Assembly (NCBI GenBank): GCA_023369685.1
Contig: SACZ01000006.1
Coordinates: 1,715 to 65,714, forward strand
Length of the DNA: 64,000 bases
From: Prolixibacteraceae bacterium JC049
GTDB lineage: Bacteria; Bacteroidota; Bacteroidia; Bacteroidales; Prolixibacteraceae
Direction of reading: 5' to 3'
A program made the translations under genes and the position numbers. Numbering within the stretch: position 1 is the stretch's first letter; every line of letters starts with the position of its first letter. Under the pieces are notes generated by a model. The model was not told where the DNA came from and ran no database searches. It worked only from the letters and a program-made list of their open reading frames with translations. Shown here one piece after another: positions 1-9,677 of this stretch.

Positions 1-226
1 GAAAGAAAAACACCTGTCATTCAGAAATGAAACATTCAGGGAAATTGCCAATAAGTTGGAACGCCATTACAATGTTTCCATTGTATTTACAAATGCTCAA
101 CTAACACAAAAGAAGATAACCGGATCGTTTGATGATCCCCCCATTGAAGAAGTCCTTGAAACATTAAAAGAATGGACCGATTTCAATTTCGATATTGTTG
201 ACGAGCGGATTATAATAAGAGACTAA
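1..226 (+). CDS. FecR-family anti-sigma factor, C-terminal end (partial)
   Basis: The reading frame is open from the window edge to a TAA stop and encodes about 74 residues. They begin KEKHLSFRNETFREIANKLE and end DERIIIRD. This is the C-terminal DUF4974 part of FecR, which in the family sits in the periplasm and meets the STN domain of the partner SusC. The pattern 'L-F-x-N-x-x-F-x-E-I-x-x-x-L-E-x-x-Y' followed by 'ITGSF' and 'IEEVLETL' matches the FecR copies at 26247 and 63490. The gene precedes an STN-containing SusC, as FecR normally does. The transmembrane segment and cytoplasmic part lie outside the window, as does any sigma factor gene. Confidence 0.85.
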   Translation, partial: KEKHLSFRNETFREIANKLERHYNVSIVFTNAQLTQKKITGSFDDPPIEEVLETLKEWTDFNFDIVDERIIIRD

Positions 227-234
227 ATAAAAAA

Positions 235-256
235 GGAGAGTATAGCAGTACTCTCC
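235..256 (+). promoter_or_regulatory. Hairpin between fecR and susC of PUL A
   Basis: GGAGAGTA pairs perfectly with TACTCTCC around a 6-nt loop, 8 bases after the FecR stop. No T-tract follows. A second small hairpin, CTGCT/AGCAG at 270-283, lies just downstream. The other two fecR-susC junctions in the window also carry hairpins, so this may reduce read-through or stabilise the susC transcript end. Confidence 0.6.
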
Positions 257-324
257 CATGATTCTAACACTGCTCCTTAGCAGAGGAGTAGCATTTAAAA
301 ACCAATAATATTCGTTACAAAATT

Positions 325-3300
325 ATGAAAAAAAAACTGAATTGTTACATCTGGTTCACCTCCAGATGTAAGGGAAAACTATTTAAGGTTATGAAAATCA
401 CCACCTTCTTACTTCTAGCTAACCTACTGACAGTTACGGCTGCTCATAGTTATTCTCAAAGATCTCGTGTGAGTATAAATGCCGATAACAATTCAATTAC
501 AGATGTATTGGATGAACTAGAGAGTCAGCTGAAACTATCTATTTTATACAGCATTGACGAATTGGATGAGGAAAAACGAATAACTGCAAAGTTTGAAGAT
601 ACTCCTGTTGAAGATGTGCTATCCTATATTTTGAAAGATCAAAAAGTAGGTTATGCCGTCAAGGACGATAAAATCATAATATCCCAAAAACGTTTTGTTC
701 CTCCATTGCCCACAAAACAACAAGAGAAGGAAACCATTTTGCTTCAGGGGAAAGTAGCCGATAAAGATGGCAACCCTATTCCGGGCGTAAACGTAATGGT
801 AAAAGGAACCACTAACGGAACAACAACCAATCCAGACGGTAGCTACAAACTAAACGTACCTGTTGGTGCCGAAACCATTGTTTTCTCTTTCATTGGAATG
901 AAAACTCAGGAGGTTCCATTCGATGATAAGGCCCGAATAAACGTTGTATTAAGAGACGATGCCAAAGGTCTGGACGAAATAATGGTAGTGGGTTACGGTA
1001 CTCAGCGTAAAGCCAGTATTGTAGGTTCTATCTCTACCATTGATGTGGCCAAACTACCTGTTCGTGGTGCTTCCATTTCCAATACATTAGCCGGTCAGTT
1101 ATCTGGTATTGTTGCCATGACCCGCTCAGGAGAACCAGGTAAGAATAGTGCTGCTGAGTTTTACATCAGGGGTATTTCTAGTTTTACAGGAAGTACTAAA
1201 CCACTTGTTTTAGTAGATGGAATTGAAAGAGATCTTGACTTGGTAGATACAGAAGATATTCAATCGTTCTCTGTACTAAAAGATGCATCGGCCTCTGCCG
1301 TGTATGGTGTGCGTGGTGCCAATGGTGTAATCATTATTAAAACCCGAAGTGGTTCAAAAGGGAAACCACAGATTAAGGTGCGAAGCGAAGCAGGTATCAC
1401 CTCTCCTACCCGCATGCCCAATCTGGCTAATTCATTCCAATTTGCCGAAATGTACAACGAAGCAAGTGGATCGAACTATTACACTGATGATGTATTGGAA
1501 AAATACCGCTTGGGAACCGATACAGATCTTTATCCAAATGTTGATTGGATAAAAGAGTTGTACAAATCGAATGCAACCAATAAGCGAATCAATATGAATG
1601 TTTCGGGTGGTGGCAAAATTGCCAACTACTATGTTTCTGGTTCATTCTATACCGAAAACTCTATTTTCAAAGATGCGGGTGATATTTACGACTATAACTC
1701 ATCCATCAAGTACGACCGTTATAACTTCCGTGCCAATGTCGATTTCAACCTGACACAGTCGACAGTATTGAATGTGAACATGTCGAACATATACGAAAAA
1801 TCGTTTGGACCAGGAAGTGATAAAAATAGTATTTGGTCTTATACATTCGCTACTTCTCCAAATGCATTCCCTCTGGAATATTCCGATGGTACTATATCCG
1901 CGCCTTCTACTTCATCGGGATATAACCCATGGAACCTTTTGGTTCACTCTGGATATAGAGAACAGTTTTGGAATTCAGCACAATCGTTAATCGGAATCAA
2001 TCAGGATTTAAAAGGAATTACCAAAGGATTGAAAGCCAATATCAAATTCTCTTGGGATGCATTCAACACTACATTGCAAACTCGCTCAAAAGAACCAAAG
2101 CAATTCCATGCAACAGGAAGAGATGATGAAAACAATTTGATTTTTGGTAACCCTATCTACGAAGGAAGCGAAACCCTTTCTTATAAAAAAGAGAGTCAGG
2201 GAAGCATCACCACTTATCTTGAAGCATCGCTTACTTACAATCGCTTGTTCAATGAAGTTCACCGTGTTGGTGGTCTGTTCTTGTACAACCACAAAGTACG
2301 CAACAACACGCAAGCTGGTTCACAAGCCGCTTCGTTACCATACAAACACCAAGGGATTGCTGCCAGGGTAACCTATGCCTATAAAGACACTTATTTCATT
2401 GAGTACAATATGGGATACAACGGCTCGGAAAATTTTGCCCGTGGACACCGTTTCGGTTTCTTCCCTGCTGGTGCCATTGGCTGGATGGTTTCAAACGAAG
2501 AGTGGTTCAAGCCTTTCACTAAAACAGTGAATCTATTGAAGATTAAAGCATCGCATGGTAAAGTAGGTAACGACGCCATTGGTGGAGGTCGACGCTGGAT
2601 TTATGAACCTACCATTGTGGAAGGATCAGAGTGGCACTACGGTCAAACTGGTAACTTGGGTGGAAAAGGTATCCGAATTGGTGATGTTGAAAACCTGAAT
2701 GTAAGTTGGGAAGAGGTAGTTAAGACCAACATTGGTGTTGAAATTAGCTTCTTCGATGCACTAAAAATTCAGGCTGACTACTTCCAGGAAAAAAGAGATG
2801 GAGTATTCTTGAAGAGAGCTGGATTACCTGCGCTTGCCGGACTAAGTAATGTGCCCTATGTAAACATTGGTAAAGCCGAAAATAAAGGTTTCGATAGTTC
2901 ATTGGAATACAGTCAGAAAGTAGGCGAAGTGCTTCTTACCGGACGTGGAACATTCACCTACGCCAGAAATACCCTTTTGAACAACGATGAGCCAGATTGG
3001 AAATACAAATACCAAAATAGAATTGGAAAGAGTATTGGACAACCATTTGGTCTTATAGCACTTGGGTTGTTCGAAAGTCAGGAGCAAATTGACAATAGTC
3101 CGAAACAGACTTTTGGTGAGTATCGTGTTGGTGATGTGCGCTATGCCGACATCAATGGCGATGGACTTATCAACTCATACGATAAAGTGGCTATTGGTCA
3201 CCCAAAAACTCCTGAAATAGTTTATGGTTTAGGATTGAATGCGCAATGGAGAAACTTCGATGTAAACGTATTTTTCCAGGGAGTTGATCACACTTCATTC

Positions 3301-3720
3301 TTCATTGGTGGTACTGCCATTCGCCCATTCTCTAGTAATAATCTGGAGCGTAGTGCATTCCACGAAGCACTTTACCACGAGTCGTGGAAAACCACTAACA
3401 CCGAAGCACAGAATGCACAAGCCACATTCCCTCGCTTAAGTATTGGCGGTGGAGCAGGAAGTTCGAATAACTCACAGAACTCAACAATGAATCAACGCGA
3501 TGGAAGTTTCATTCGCCTGAAAAATGTTGAAATTGGCTACACATTCCCAAAACATATTCTGAATAAGACCTTCTTGAAGTCTGCACGTATTTATGTATCG
3601 GGAAATAACCTTCACACTTGGAGCTCATTCAAGCTATGGGATCCAGAAAAAGGTGGTGGCGATGGATCGGGTTATCCTCCTAATAAAATCATCTCTGTTG
3701 GTTTTACTACTCATTTTTAA
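325..3720 (+). CDS. SusC-like TonB-dependent outer-membrane transporter with STN domain (PUL A)
   Basis: The protein (1131 aa) is the outer-membrane barrel that imports oligosaccharides captured by its SusD partner, powered by TonB. Domains in order: an extended N-terminus with a signal peptide starting near Met23, an STN (secretin/TonB short) signalling domain at about 50-120, a carboxypeptidase-D-like regulatory domain at about 140-210 (KVADKDGNPIPGVNVMVKGT), a plug from about 220 (MVVGYGTQRKASIVGSIS), and a beta-barrel ending in a terminal aromatic residue (VGFTTHF). 'DINGDGLINSYD' in the barrel is a usual SusC motif. I chose the upstream ATG because its context, TTACAAAATTATG followed by an A-run, recurs at the SusC starts at 26101 and 63369. 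Together with the FecR gene just upstream, the STN domain implies ECF-sigma signalling. Confidence 0.95.
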   Translation: MKKKLNCYIWFTSRCKGKLFKVMKITTFLLLANLLTVTAAHSYSQRSRVSINADNNSITDVLDELESQLKLSILYSIDELDEEKRITAKFEDTPVEDVLSYILKDQKVGYAVKDDKIIISQKRFVPPLPTKQQEKETILLQGKVADKDGNPIPGVNVMVKGTTNGTTTNPDGSYKLNVPVGAETIVFSFIGMKTQEVPFDDKARINVVLRDDAKGLDEIMVVGYGTQRKASIVGSISTIDVAKLPVRGASISNTLAGQLSGIVAMTRSGEPGKNSAAEFYIRGISSFTGSTKPLVLVDGIERDLDLVDTEDIQSFSVLKDASASAVYGVRGANGVIIIKTRSGSKGKPQIKVRSEAGITSPTRMPNLANSFQFAEMYNEASGSNYYTDDVLEKYRLGTDTDLYPNVDWIKELYKSNATNKRINMNVSGGGKIANYYVSGSFYTENSIFKDAGDIYDYNSSIKYDRYNFRANVDFNLTQSTVLNVNMSNIYEKSFGPGSDKNSIWSYTFATSPNAFPLEYSDGTISAPSTSSGYNPWNLLVHSGYREQFWNSAQSLIGINQDLKGITKGLKANIKFSWDAFNTTLQTRSKEPKQFHATGRDDENNLIFGNPIYEGSETLSYKKESQGSITTYLEASLTYNRLFNEVHRVGGLFLYNHKVRNNTQAGSQAASLPYKHQGIAARVTYAYKDTYFIEYNMGYNGSENFARGHRFGFFPAGAIGWMVSNEEWFKPFTKTVNLLKIKASHGKVGNDAIGGGRRWIYEPTIVEGSEWHYGQTGNLGGKGIRIGDVENLNVSWEEVVKTNIGVEISFFDALKIQADYFQEKRDGVFLKRAGLPALAGLSNVPYVNIGKAENKGFDSSLEYSQKVGEVLLTGRGTFTYARNTLLNNDEPDWKYKYQNRIGKSIGQPFGLIALGLFESQEQIDNSPKQTFGEYRVGDVRYADINGDGLINSYDKVAIGHPKTPEIVYGLGLNAQWRNFDVNVFFQGVDHTSFFIGGTAIRPFSSNNLERSAFHEALYHESWKTTNTEAQNAQATFPRLSIGGGAGSSNNSQNSTMNQRDGSFIRLKNVEIGYTFPKHILNKTFLKSARIYVSGNNLHTWSSFKLWDPEKGGGDGSGYPPNKIISVGFTTHF

Positions 3721-3741
3721 ACTTGCTAATTACTATATGAC

Positions 3742-5616
3742 ATGAAAAATTGTTTAAAAAATATATACATCATACTGATTGCGATTAGTGCCATTGCAAT
3801 CACATCGGGATGCGACGACTTTCTGGATAAGCAGCAAGACGAAGCAATGACCTTTGATAAAATCTGGAAGACAAGAAAAACGGTACGTCAATATTGGCTA
3901 AACACAATGGGGTTCCTGCCCAATGATGTGGGTGATTTCACTCATTCTCCATGGCTAGGTGCTTCCGACGAAGGCACTGTTACTTACTACAGAGAAAGTC
4001 GCTGGATCAACTTCGGATCATGGAACCCTACTCAAGTTCCCAGAGAGAAGATGACGCACTACTATAAGGGAATTCGCGAGTGCAATGTCTTTCTTGCTAA
4101 TGTCGATCGCACCAGCGACCCACTGGTTACTCCCGACGAGATTTCGACATGGAAAAACCAAACTCGTTTTGCAAGAGCTTACTACTATTTCATGATGATG
4201 CGCATCTATGGACCAGTATTCCTTTTGGGAGATGATTTGGTAGATTTCCAGGCAAGTACAGAAGCTTTAGAGCGCCAACGTAATCCTTGGGACGAATGCG
4301 TTAACTACGTAGTGAGTGAAATGACCGATTTAGCAGGCAAACTTCCTGTTACAATGGAATCGAGTAGCGATTATGGCTTAGCCACCAAAGGAACGGCAAT
4401 GGCTGTTATCTCTCGTTTGAAACTATATAGTGCCCGATCACTTTTCAATGGTAATGCGCTTTATTCAGGCTTGAAAAATCCTGATGGAACAGCTTTGTTC
4501 CCTGCTTACGATAAAAATAAGTGGGTAGAAGCAGCCAATGCAGCCAAAGCAGTTATCGATCTAAATCTTTATCAATTATATCGAAAAGGAAACGACAATC
4601 CATACGAAGATTGGATGGGAATTACCCAAGAGCCTTTTAACAGTGAAATTATCTGGTCGACCGGATACAAAGGGCGTTACAATTTAGGCGTTCACACGGT
4701 ACCAACAGGAGTTGCAGGAACAGCTTACGGCGGTGTGGGACCAACACAACAGCAAGTTGATGCATACGCCATGAAGTCGGGACGTTACCCAATTACCGGA
4801 TACGCCAAAGATGGCTCGCCAGTTATCGATGAAGAGTCTGGGTACCCTTCAGATGAATTTGCCAAGAGCAGCTTCACCAATCCTTTCCATAAGGCGGGCT
4901 ACAACACTGCTCCTAATGCCAGTGACAACAAGTGGCCGGTAATGTTTAAAGACAGAGAGCCTCGCTTTTACATGACCGTATTCTGGAGCGATAGCTACTG
5001 GCAACATGGTAAAAATCACACATTAATCTCATTTGCCAAAGGAGGAAATGGAAACAAGAGTCACGATTATCCTAAGTCGGGATATATTCTTCGTCGTTTC
5101 TACGATAAGGAACTTCCTTCCAATGCGGGAGAATGGGGTAACATCACCTTCCCAACTTTCCGTCTTGCTGAAATCTACCTAAACTTCATCGAAGCAGTTT
5201 TAGAGTGCCAAATCAGAGGTTGCAACATTCCTAATGATTATATATCTACAGCTAGCGACTTATGGAAAGACCTGAGAAACAGAGCAGGAATGGAAGCCAT
5301 TACCGATGCTTATCCTGGAGCGAGCAATGAGGAATTATTGGAATTGATTCGCAAAGAGAGACGTGTTGAGTTGGCCTTTGAAAATCATCGCTATTTCGAT
5401 ACCAGAACATGGATGATTGCACCACAAACAGATGGTGGTCCAATGTATGGAATGGATGTTACTGTAAAAACCGAAGAGTCGAAAGAGACACCAGACGAAT
5501 TCTGGAAAAGAAAGGTATTCGAAACACGGGTATTTGAAAACAATCACTACTTGTATCCTTTCAGTCAGAGAGAATTAGACCGAAACAAACAATTGGTTCA
5601 GAATTACGGTTGGTAA
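3742..5616 (+). CDS. SusD/RagB-like surface glycan-binding lipoprotein (PUL A)
   Basis: SusD proteins form the lid of the SusC barrel and bind glycan at the cell surface. The 624-aa product has a lipoprotein signal peptide (AIAITSGCDDFLDK, lipid-bearing Cys24) and then the family's TPR-like helical layout, including 'ARAYYYFMMMRIYGPVFLL'. The C-terminal region carries 'FRLAEIYLNFIEA' and 'IRKERRVELAFENHRYFDTR', typical RagB/SusD signatures. It starts 21 bp after susC, so the two are co-transcribed. The glycan specificity cannot be read from the sequence. Confidence 0.95.
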   Translation: MKNCLKNIYIILIAISAIAITSGCDDFLDKQQDEAMTFDKIWKTRKTVRQYWLNTMGFLPNDVGDFTHSPWLGASDEGTVTYYRESRWINFGSWNPTQVPREKMTHYYKGIRECNVFLANVDRTSDPLVTPDEISTWKNQTRFARAYYYFMMMRIYGPVFLLGDDLVDFQASTEALERQRNPWDECVNYVVSEMTDLAGKLPVTMESSSDYGLATKGTAMAVISRLKLYSARSLFNGNALYSGLKNPDGTALFPAYDKNKWVEAANAAKAVIDLNLYQLYRKGNDNPYEDWMGITQEPFNSEIIWSTGYKGRYNLGVHTVPTGVAGTAYGGVGPTQQQVDAYAMKSGRYPITGYAKDGSPVIDEESGYPSDEFAKSSFTNPFHKAGYNTAPNASDNKWPVMFKDREPRFYMTVFWSDSYWQHGKNHTLISFAKGGNGNKSHDYPKSGYILRRFYDKELPSNAGEWGNITFPTFRLAEIYLNFIEAVLECQIRGCNIPNDYISTASDLWKDLRNRAGMEAITDAYPGASNEELLELIRKERRVELAFENHRYFDTRTWMIAPQTDGGPMYGMDVTVKTEESKETPDEFWKRKVFETRVFENNHYLYPFSQRELDRNKQLVQNYGW

Positions 5617-5642
5617 CCGACTAATTTTTAAAATTTAAACAG

Positions 5643-7031
5643 ATGAAACGAATAAATATAAAAGTATTACTAGCTGCATTACTGTTTTCGCCATTACTGG
5701 TTTTTGTTTCGTGCGAAGACAATAGAGATGAATTTCTTAGCGACTACAATACTATTGTTTACTTCCTAAGAAGTGGTGAACTTCCCATTAAGGTATACGA
5801 CATGGGCGAAGACACTAACTACAAAGTAACAGTAGGGAAAGGTGGTTCCGACTTAAAAACATCATCCAGTTGTGATGTGGAAGTTATGAGCACCGAAGCG
5901 CTTGCCACTTACAACACGGAGAATGGGAAACAGTATGTTTTACTCCCACAAAACTGCTATCAATTCGAAAAGCAAACGGTTGATCTAACACAAAACTCGC
6001 CTTACAAAGAGCTTAACGTAGCTTTAAAAACCGATTTAATTGTTGGATTACCAGAGGTGGAAGGAAAATATGTATTGCCTATTGGTCTACAAAACGGTTC
6101 CGATTCGATTAACACATCGAAAAAGTATGCGTTTATTGTGCCTAATATTCTTACTCCTAAGGTTTTCTTCCCAAAGAAGATTCACGACGATGTAGTATTT
6201 ACTGCCGAATCGGAAGCTCAAATAAAGTTCGAAGTACCAGTAGAAATACCTTCTGACTTAGTTATCTCTGCCGATTTCACAGCCACACTAGCTATTGACG
6301 AACAGTTGGTTAATGAGTATAACCAGCAATTCGGCACTTCATACAAGTTATTGCCAGCCTCTGCCTACGCTATGAACAAGGATATAGCCATTAAAACAGA
6401 GACAACATCTGGTGCTACCGAAGTGGTTATTACAAGAACCGACTTGAAATTTGGCAATTACATTTTACCATTGCGCATTGCCAACAGTTCTAAAGAGCAA
6501 ATTAAGATCGATCAGGAGAAAGCCACATACATGGTTCCTATTTCATACACTCCTCCTGTTCCTCCTGTAATTACTCTAAATGCAGATATGATTTCGTCCA
6601 ATGCACAAGAACAGTACGAAGGACCATTGGCCAATATTTTAGATGGTAATAGAGAGACATTCTTCCACTCGAGCTGGAGTAAGAATTTCTTTTCTCCATA
6701 TGGGCACTACATCGATTTTGCTTTAGAGGCACCGATTGATCTATTGCAGTTCTCGTACACAACCAGACACAACAATGGTAATGGTGCACCTAAGGTGGTA
6801 GTACTTTATGGTAGTAACGACAACCAAACATGGAATAAAATTACCACTATCAACAGAGGATTACCTCAGAATGCAGCAGCCGACTATACTTCGAATGTAT
6901 TCCAGGCCGATGCTCCATTCAAATACCTGCGCTTTGCCGTGAATGAATCGGCATCAGGAAAGATGAATGAATCTGAAAGTCAATTCTTCTCAATAGCTGA
7001 ATTCACCTTACGAGGTCAATTGAGCAATTAG
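5643..7031 (+). CDS. Surface lipoprotein with DUF1735 domains and F5/8 type C (discoidin) domain
   Basis: A probable surface glycan-binding protein in the SusE/F position, 26 bp after susD. The 462-aa product has a lipoprotein signal (LLVFVSCEDN, Cys24). Two DUF1735-like (BT_3987-type) modules follow at about 35-165 and 170-300; both contain the telltale 'Y-N-x-x-x-G-x-x-Y-x-L-L-P' pattern (YNTENGKQYVLLP and YNQQFGTSYKLLPAS). A C-terminal F5/8 type C domain spans about 315-460 (ANILDGNRETFFHSSWS). F5/8C folds commonly bind galactose-type sugars, but the ligand here is unknown. The next gene ends in a related F5/8C module, which suggests both recognise the same glycan. Confidence 0.85.
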   Translation: MKRINIKVLLAALLFSPLLVFVSCEDNRDEFLSDYNTIVYFLRSGELPIKVYDMGEDTNYKVTVGKGGSDLKTSSSCDVEVMSTEALATYNTENGKQYVLLPQNCYQFEKQTVDLTQNSPYKELNVALKTDLIVGLPEVEGKYVLPIGLQNGSDSINTSKKYAFIVPNILTPKVFFPKKIHDDVVFTAESEAQIKFEVPVEIPSDLVISADFTATLAIDEQLVNEYNQQFGTSYKLLPASAYAMNKDIAIKTETTSGATEVVITRTDLKFGNYILPLRIANSSKEQIKIDQEKATYMVPISYTPPVPPVITLNADMISSNAQEQYEGPLANILDGNRETFFHSSWSKNFFSPYGHYIDFALEAPIDLLQFSYTTRHNNGNGAPKVVVLYGSNDNQTWNKITTINRGLPQNAAADYTSNVFQADAPFKYLRFAVNESASGKMNESESQFFSIAEFTLRGQLSN

Positions 7032-7058
7032 TAATTAAAAGTTAGTTTCTTAGGATAG

Positions 7059-7240
7059 AGGCTGCCTAAAAAGAAAAGCTATTTGAAATCGAACTTTCAG
7101 TTTATAACCTACTTCGTCTTTAACCCTCCAACCTCCTGTAAAGGGGAGGCTCAAGTCCCCTTCAGGGGATTTAGGGGCGACAAGCCAAGTGGTTACTTAC
7201 AGATAATTCGAAGATACAAATCAGTTTTTAGGACAGCCTC
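7059..7240. repeat. 182-bp element bounded by inverted repeats
   Basis: The left end GAGGCTGCCTAAAAA (7059-7073) matches the reverse complement of the right end TTTTTAGGACAGCCTC (7225-7240) except for one extra base. Inside is a motif around 7125-7180 rich in GGGGA/TCCCC (CTCCTGTAAAGGGGAGG, then CCCCTTCAGGGGATTTAGGG), itself able to fold. It could be a small non-autonomous mobile element (MITE-like), or an operon-end stem-loop that has received an insertion. No transposase is present. A short open frame across it (7083-7271) has no coding look. Confidence 0.5.
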
Positions 7241-7331
7241 ATCCTTCTCACCTTCTCATTATACCATTTAAACCAGGTCAAAAACCAGCCCGAAAAACAA
7301 TCAAACCATTCGGGACTATCCTGTCACTATC

Positions 7332-9503
7332 ATGAAAATAAAACATCTACTATACCTATGGTTTGTTGTAATATCACTTACAACAAATGGACAGAACTCG
7401 GCCGTTTCATCTCACTTTGTATTTAGTGGAACCGGAGTTGCCGATATCATTTCGATGGAAATAAGAGTACCATCGGATGGTGTTACCAATTATACCTATT
7501 ACGAAGCATTAGGCTGGGGAGGTAATGCCGGTGGCTATGCCGGAATCCAGCAATCGCCTCACGGACGAAACTACATCTTTTCCATCTGGGATAACGATAA
7601 CCAGAGAGGTCCTATTAAAGCTGTTTATACCGGACATGGCACAACCACCGAAAATTTTGGTGGAGAAGGAACCGGTTTGAAGTCGTGGAACTTTCAGATA
7701 CCATGGAAAACCGATACCTGGTACTCATTGAATGCACGTTGTTGGCCTGTTGGCAACCACACCTACTATGGTTACTGGATTCGCGATGGAGTTACAGGAG
7801 AATGGAAGCATCTGGTTACCATGGATGTCGATTTAGACAACCTATCTTTCCCTTCTAAGAATGATTCCTTCCTGGAAGATTGGCTAAATACCGGAGCCCA
7901 TCGCCGTGAGTCTAATTTGCGTAACAACTGGCGAAGAACGAAGACAAAGAAATGGGTGCCATCACATTCAGGAAAGCACACTGTAAACTATTGGGATTTC
8001 GATGACGCTTCTAAACGATCGTATAACTACAAAACCAATTGGGATGCCGGCATAGGAGAAGATGCAACAGGTAAGTATTACAAAATGATTACCGGAGGCG
8101 AAGACACTTCCAATTCGGTAGAATCGGGTACCACCTTTTCTATTCCCATAAAAGAAGAACAGCCCACTTATCAAGCTGGTGCTATCGATCAACTAAATGC
8201 CAATTACAAAGGCTATGAATTAAAATTGGATTGGAGCATTATTAAAACTCAATTGCCTCAGTTTAGCTATCAGGTTATGATCTACGACAATGAAGCTTTA
8301 ACAGGCGATCCGATATTCCAATATCAACAGGGAGCACCTCACCACCGTACTTATCACACCAATTTTAAACAAAAGCCGGGTAAGTATTATGGAAAATTCA
8401 TCTTCATCGACCTATTTGATAACCAGCAAACATCGAAGTTCTCATTCGAGATAAAAAATACTGCTAATGACATTGGTTTAATTGAGTTGTCGCCCAATCA
8501 ATCCATAGACTGTAACTCTCAACACATCGATTTGAATTTCCAACTGGCTAACTACGGTTCGCAGAAGCTTTCCCAGTTTACGGCTAAAGTTTATATTGAA
8601 GATGCACTTTACCAAACAAAGACATTGACCACGAACCTGAATCGTTTTGAAACTGGAGATTTCACGCTAAAGAACCTGGAAGTACCTGTTAACTTACACA
8701 ATCAGATAAAGCTGGAGGTTGCATTAGACGAGATGGCAAAGGATGCCGATCAGAGTAATAACTCACTCTCAACTACTGTTGGTTTTAAAGCGCAGAAGCT
8801 AAGTATCAAAGACATCAAGGTATTGTCGTGCAGCTCGAACTCATCGGGTGATTCTCCCGAATATTTGTTTGATGGAAACAGCACTACCATGTGGCATAAC
8901 AACTGGCCTGTTAATGCGCCTCTACCCCATCTATTCGAATTCGATTTGGGCAAAGAGTATATCATTTCTGGTTTGTCAATGTTGAACAGACAAAACAACA
9001 CCAATGGGCAGCCCAAAGCCACTCAACTATTTAGCAGCACCGATGGAGAAACATGGACAGCAATTAAGTCGTTCGAGTTTAAAAGCACACTGGAATGGCA
9101 AGATGTTGTATTTGACAATATTATTGAAACGCGCTACCTAAAAATGGTAATCAACTCTACCATCAATGGAGACAACGTATGCTCAATGGCCGAATGGCAG
9201 TTGAATGGATGCACTCCTGTTCCAACTTACAGCATAAATATCCCCTATTCCCAGGAATCGGAAATTGAAGTTTGCCCAAACCCAAGCAAAGGAGCCATCA
9301 ATGTAGCGGTAAATTCTGCAACCCCAATTCAGCAAATCGATTTATATGCTGAAAACGGACAAATGGTGCAATCATATAACGAAGGAATAGGTCAACTGGA
9401 AAGTTGTTTTACCAAAGATATTTCGGCATTGGTATCGGGAATTTATTACCTAACTGTTACCTCGCATAAAGAACAATTCTCAACCCGAATTGTAAAGCAC
9501 TAA
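7332..9503 (+). CDS. Secreted DUF3472 / F5-8C protein with type IX secretion sorting domain
   Basis: The 723-aa product has a signal peptide (LWFVVISLTTNGQ). Next comes a DUF3472-like region at about 27-250 (YYEALGWGGNAGGYAGIQ, then YIFSIWDNDN), a CARDB/Ig-like segment at about 375-490, an F5/8 type C domain at about 515-640 (PEYLFDGNSTTMWHNNW), and a T9SS type A sorting domain at about 648-723 (VCPNPSKGAINV ... GIYYLTV). It is probably released to, or anchored on, the cell surface through the type IX system. It stands about 300 bp after the SGBP gene, with the inverted-repeat element between, so it may have its own promoter. DUF3472 has no settled activity; an enzymatic or binding role is possible. 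It is the only protein here with a T9SS tail. Confidence 0.85.
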   Translation: MKIKHLLYLWFVVISLTTNGQNSAVSSHFVFSGTGVADIISMEIRVPSDGVTNYTYYEALGWGGNAGGYAGIQQSPHGRNYIFSIWDNDNQRGPIKAVYTGHGTTTENFGGEGTGLKSWNFQIPWKTDTWYSLNARCWPVGNHTYYGYWIRDGVTGEWKHLVTMDVDLDNLSFPSKNDSFLEDWLNTGAHRRESNLRNNWRRTKTKKWVPSHSGKHTVNYWDFDDASKRSYNYKTNWDAGIGEDATGKYYKMITGGEDTSNSVESGTTFSIPIKEEQPTYQAGAIDQLNANYKGYELKLDWSIIKTQLPQFSYQVMIYDNEALTGDPIFQYQQGAPHHRTYHTNFKQKPGKYYGKFIFIDLFDNQQTSKFSFEIKNTANDIGLIELSPNQSIDCNSQHIDLNFQLANYGSQKLSQFTAKVYIEDALYQTKTLTTNLNRFETGDFTLKNLEVPVNLHNQIKLEVALDEMAKDADQSNNSLSTTVGFKAQKLSIKDIKVLSCSSNSSGDSPEYLFDGNSTTMWHNNWPVNAPLPHLFEFDLGKEYIISGLSMLNRQNNTNGQPKATQLFSSTDGETWTAIKSFEFKSTLEWQDVVFDNIIETRYLKMVINSTINGDNVCSMAEWQLNGCTPVPTYSINIPYSQESEIEVCPNPSKGAINVAVNSATPIQQIDLYAENGQMVQSYNEGIGQLESCFTKDISALVSGIYYLTVTSHKEQFSTRIVKH

Positions 9504-9533
9504 ACCTTAACCATTCATTTTGTCATCAATATA

Positions 9534-9572
9534 AAAGCCAGTTTAAGTAACTTCAGTTATTTAGCTGGCTTT
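9534..9572 (+). terminator. Intrinsic terminator closing PUL A
   Basis: AAAGCCAG pairs with CTGGCTTT across a 23-nt loop and is followed by GCTTTTATTTTG. It lies about 30 bp after the stop codon of the DUF3472 gene. Confidence 0.75.
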
Positions 9573-9645
9573 GCTTTTATTTTGACTTGTGCTAACCTCC
9601 ACTGCAATGAAACATAGATCTGACATATAAGTATATCTATCAGTT

Positions 9646-9673
9646 GTAGAGACGCAAGATTTTGCGTCTCTAC
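9646..9673. repeat. GTAGAGACGCAA dispersed hairpin, copy 1
   Basis: GTAGAGACGCAA and TTGCGTCTCTAC form a perfect 12-bp stem with a GATT loop. Related copies lie at 10745-10768 and 16381-16406, always between genes. Confidence 0.75.
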
Positions 9674-9677
9674 TTAT

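Noticed and set aside
7083-7271. Short open frame of 62 codons on the plus strand
   Set aside because: It lies inside the inverted-repeat element, and its sequence follows the repeat rather than a gene.
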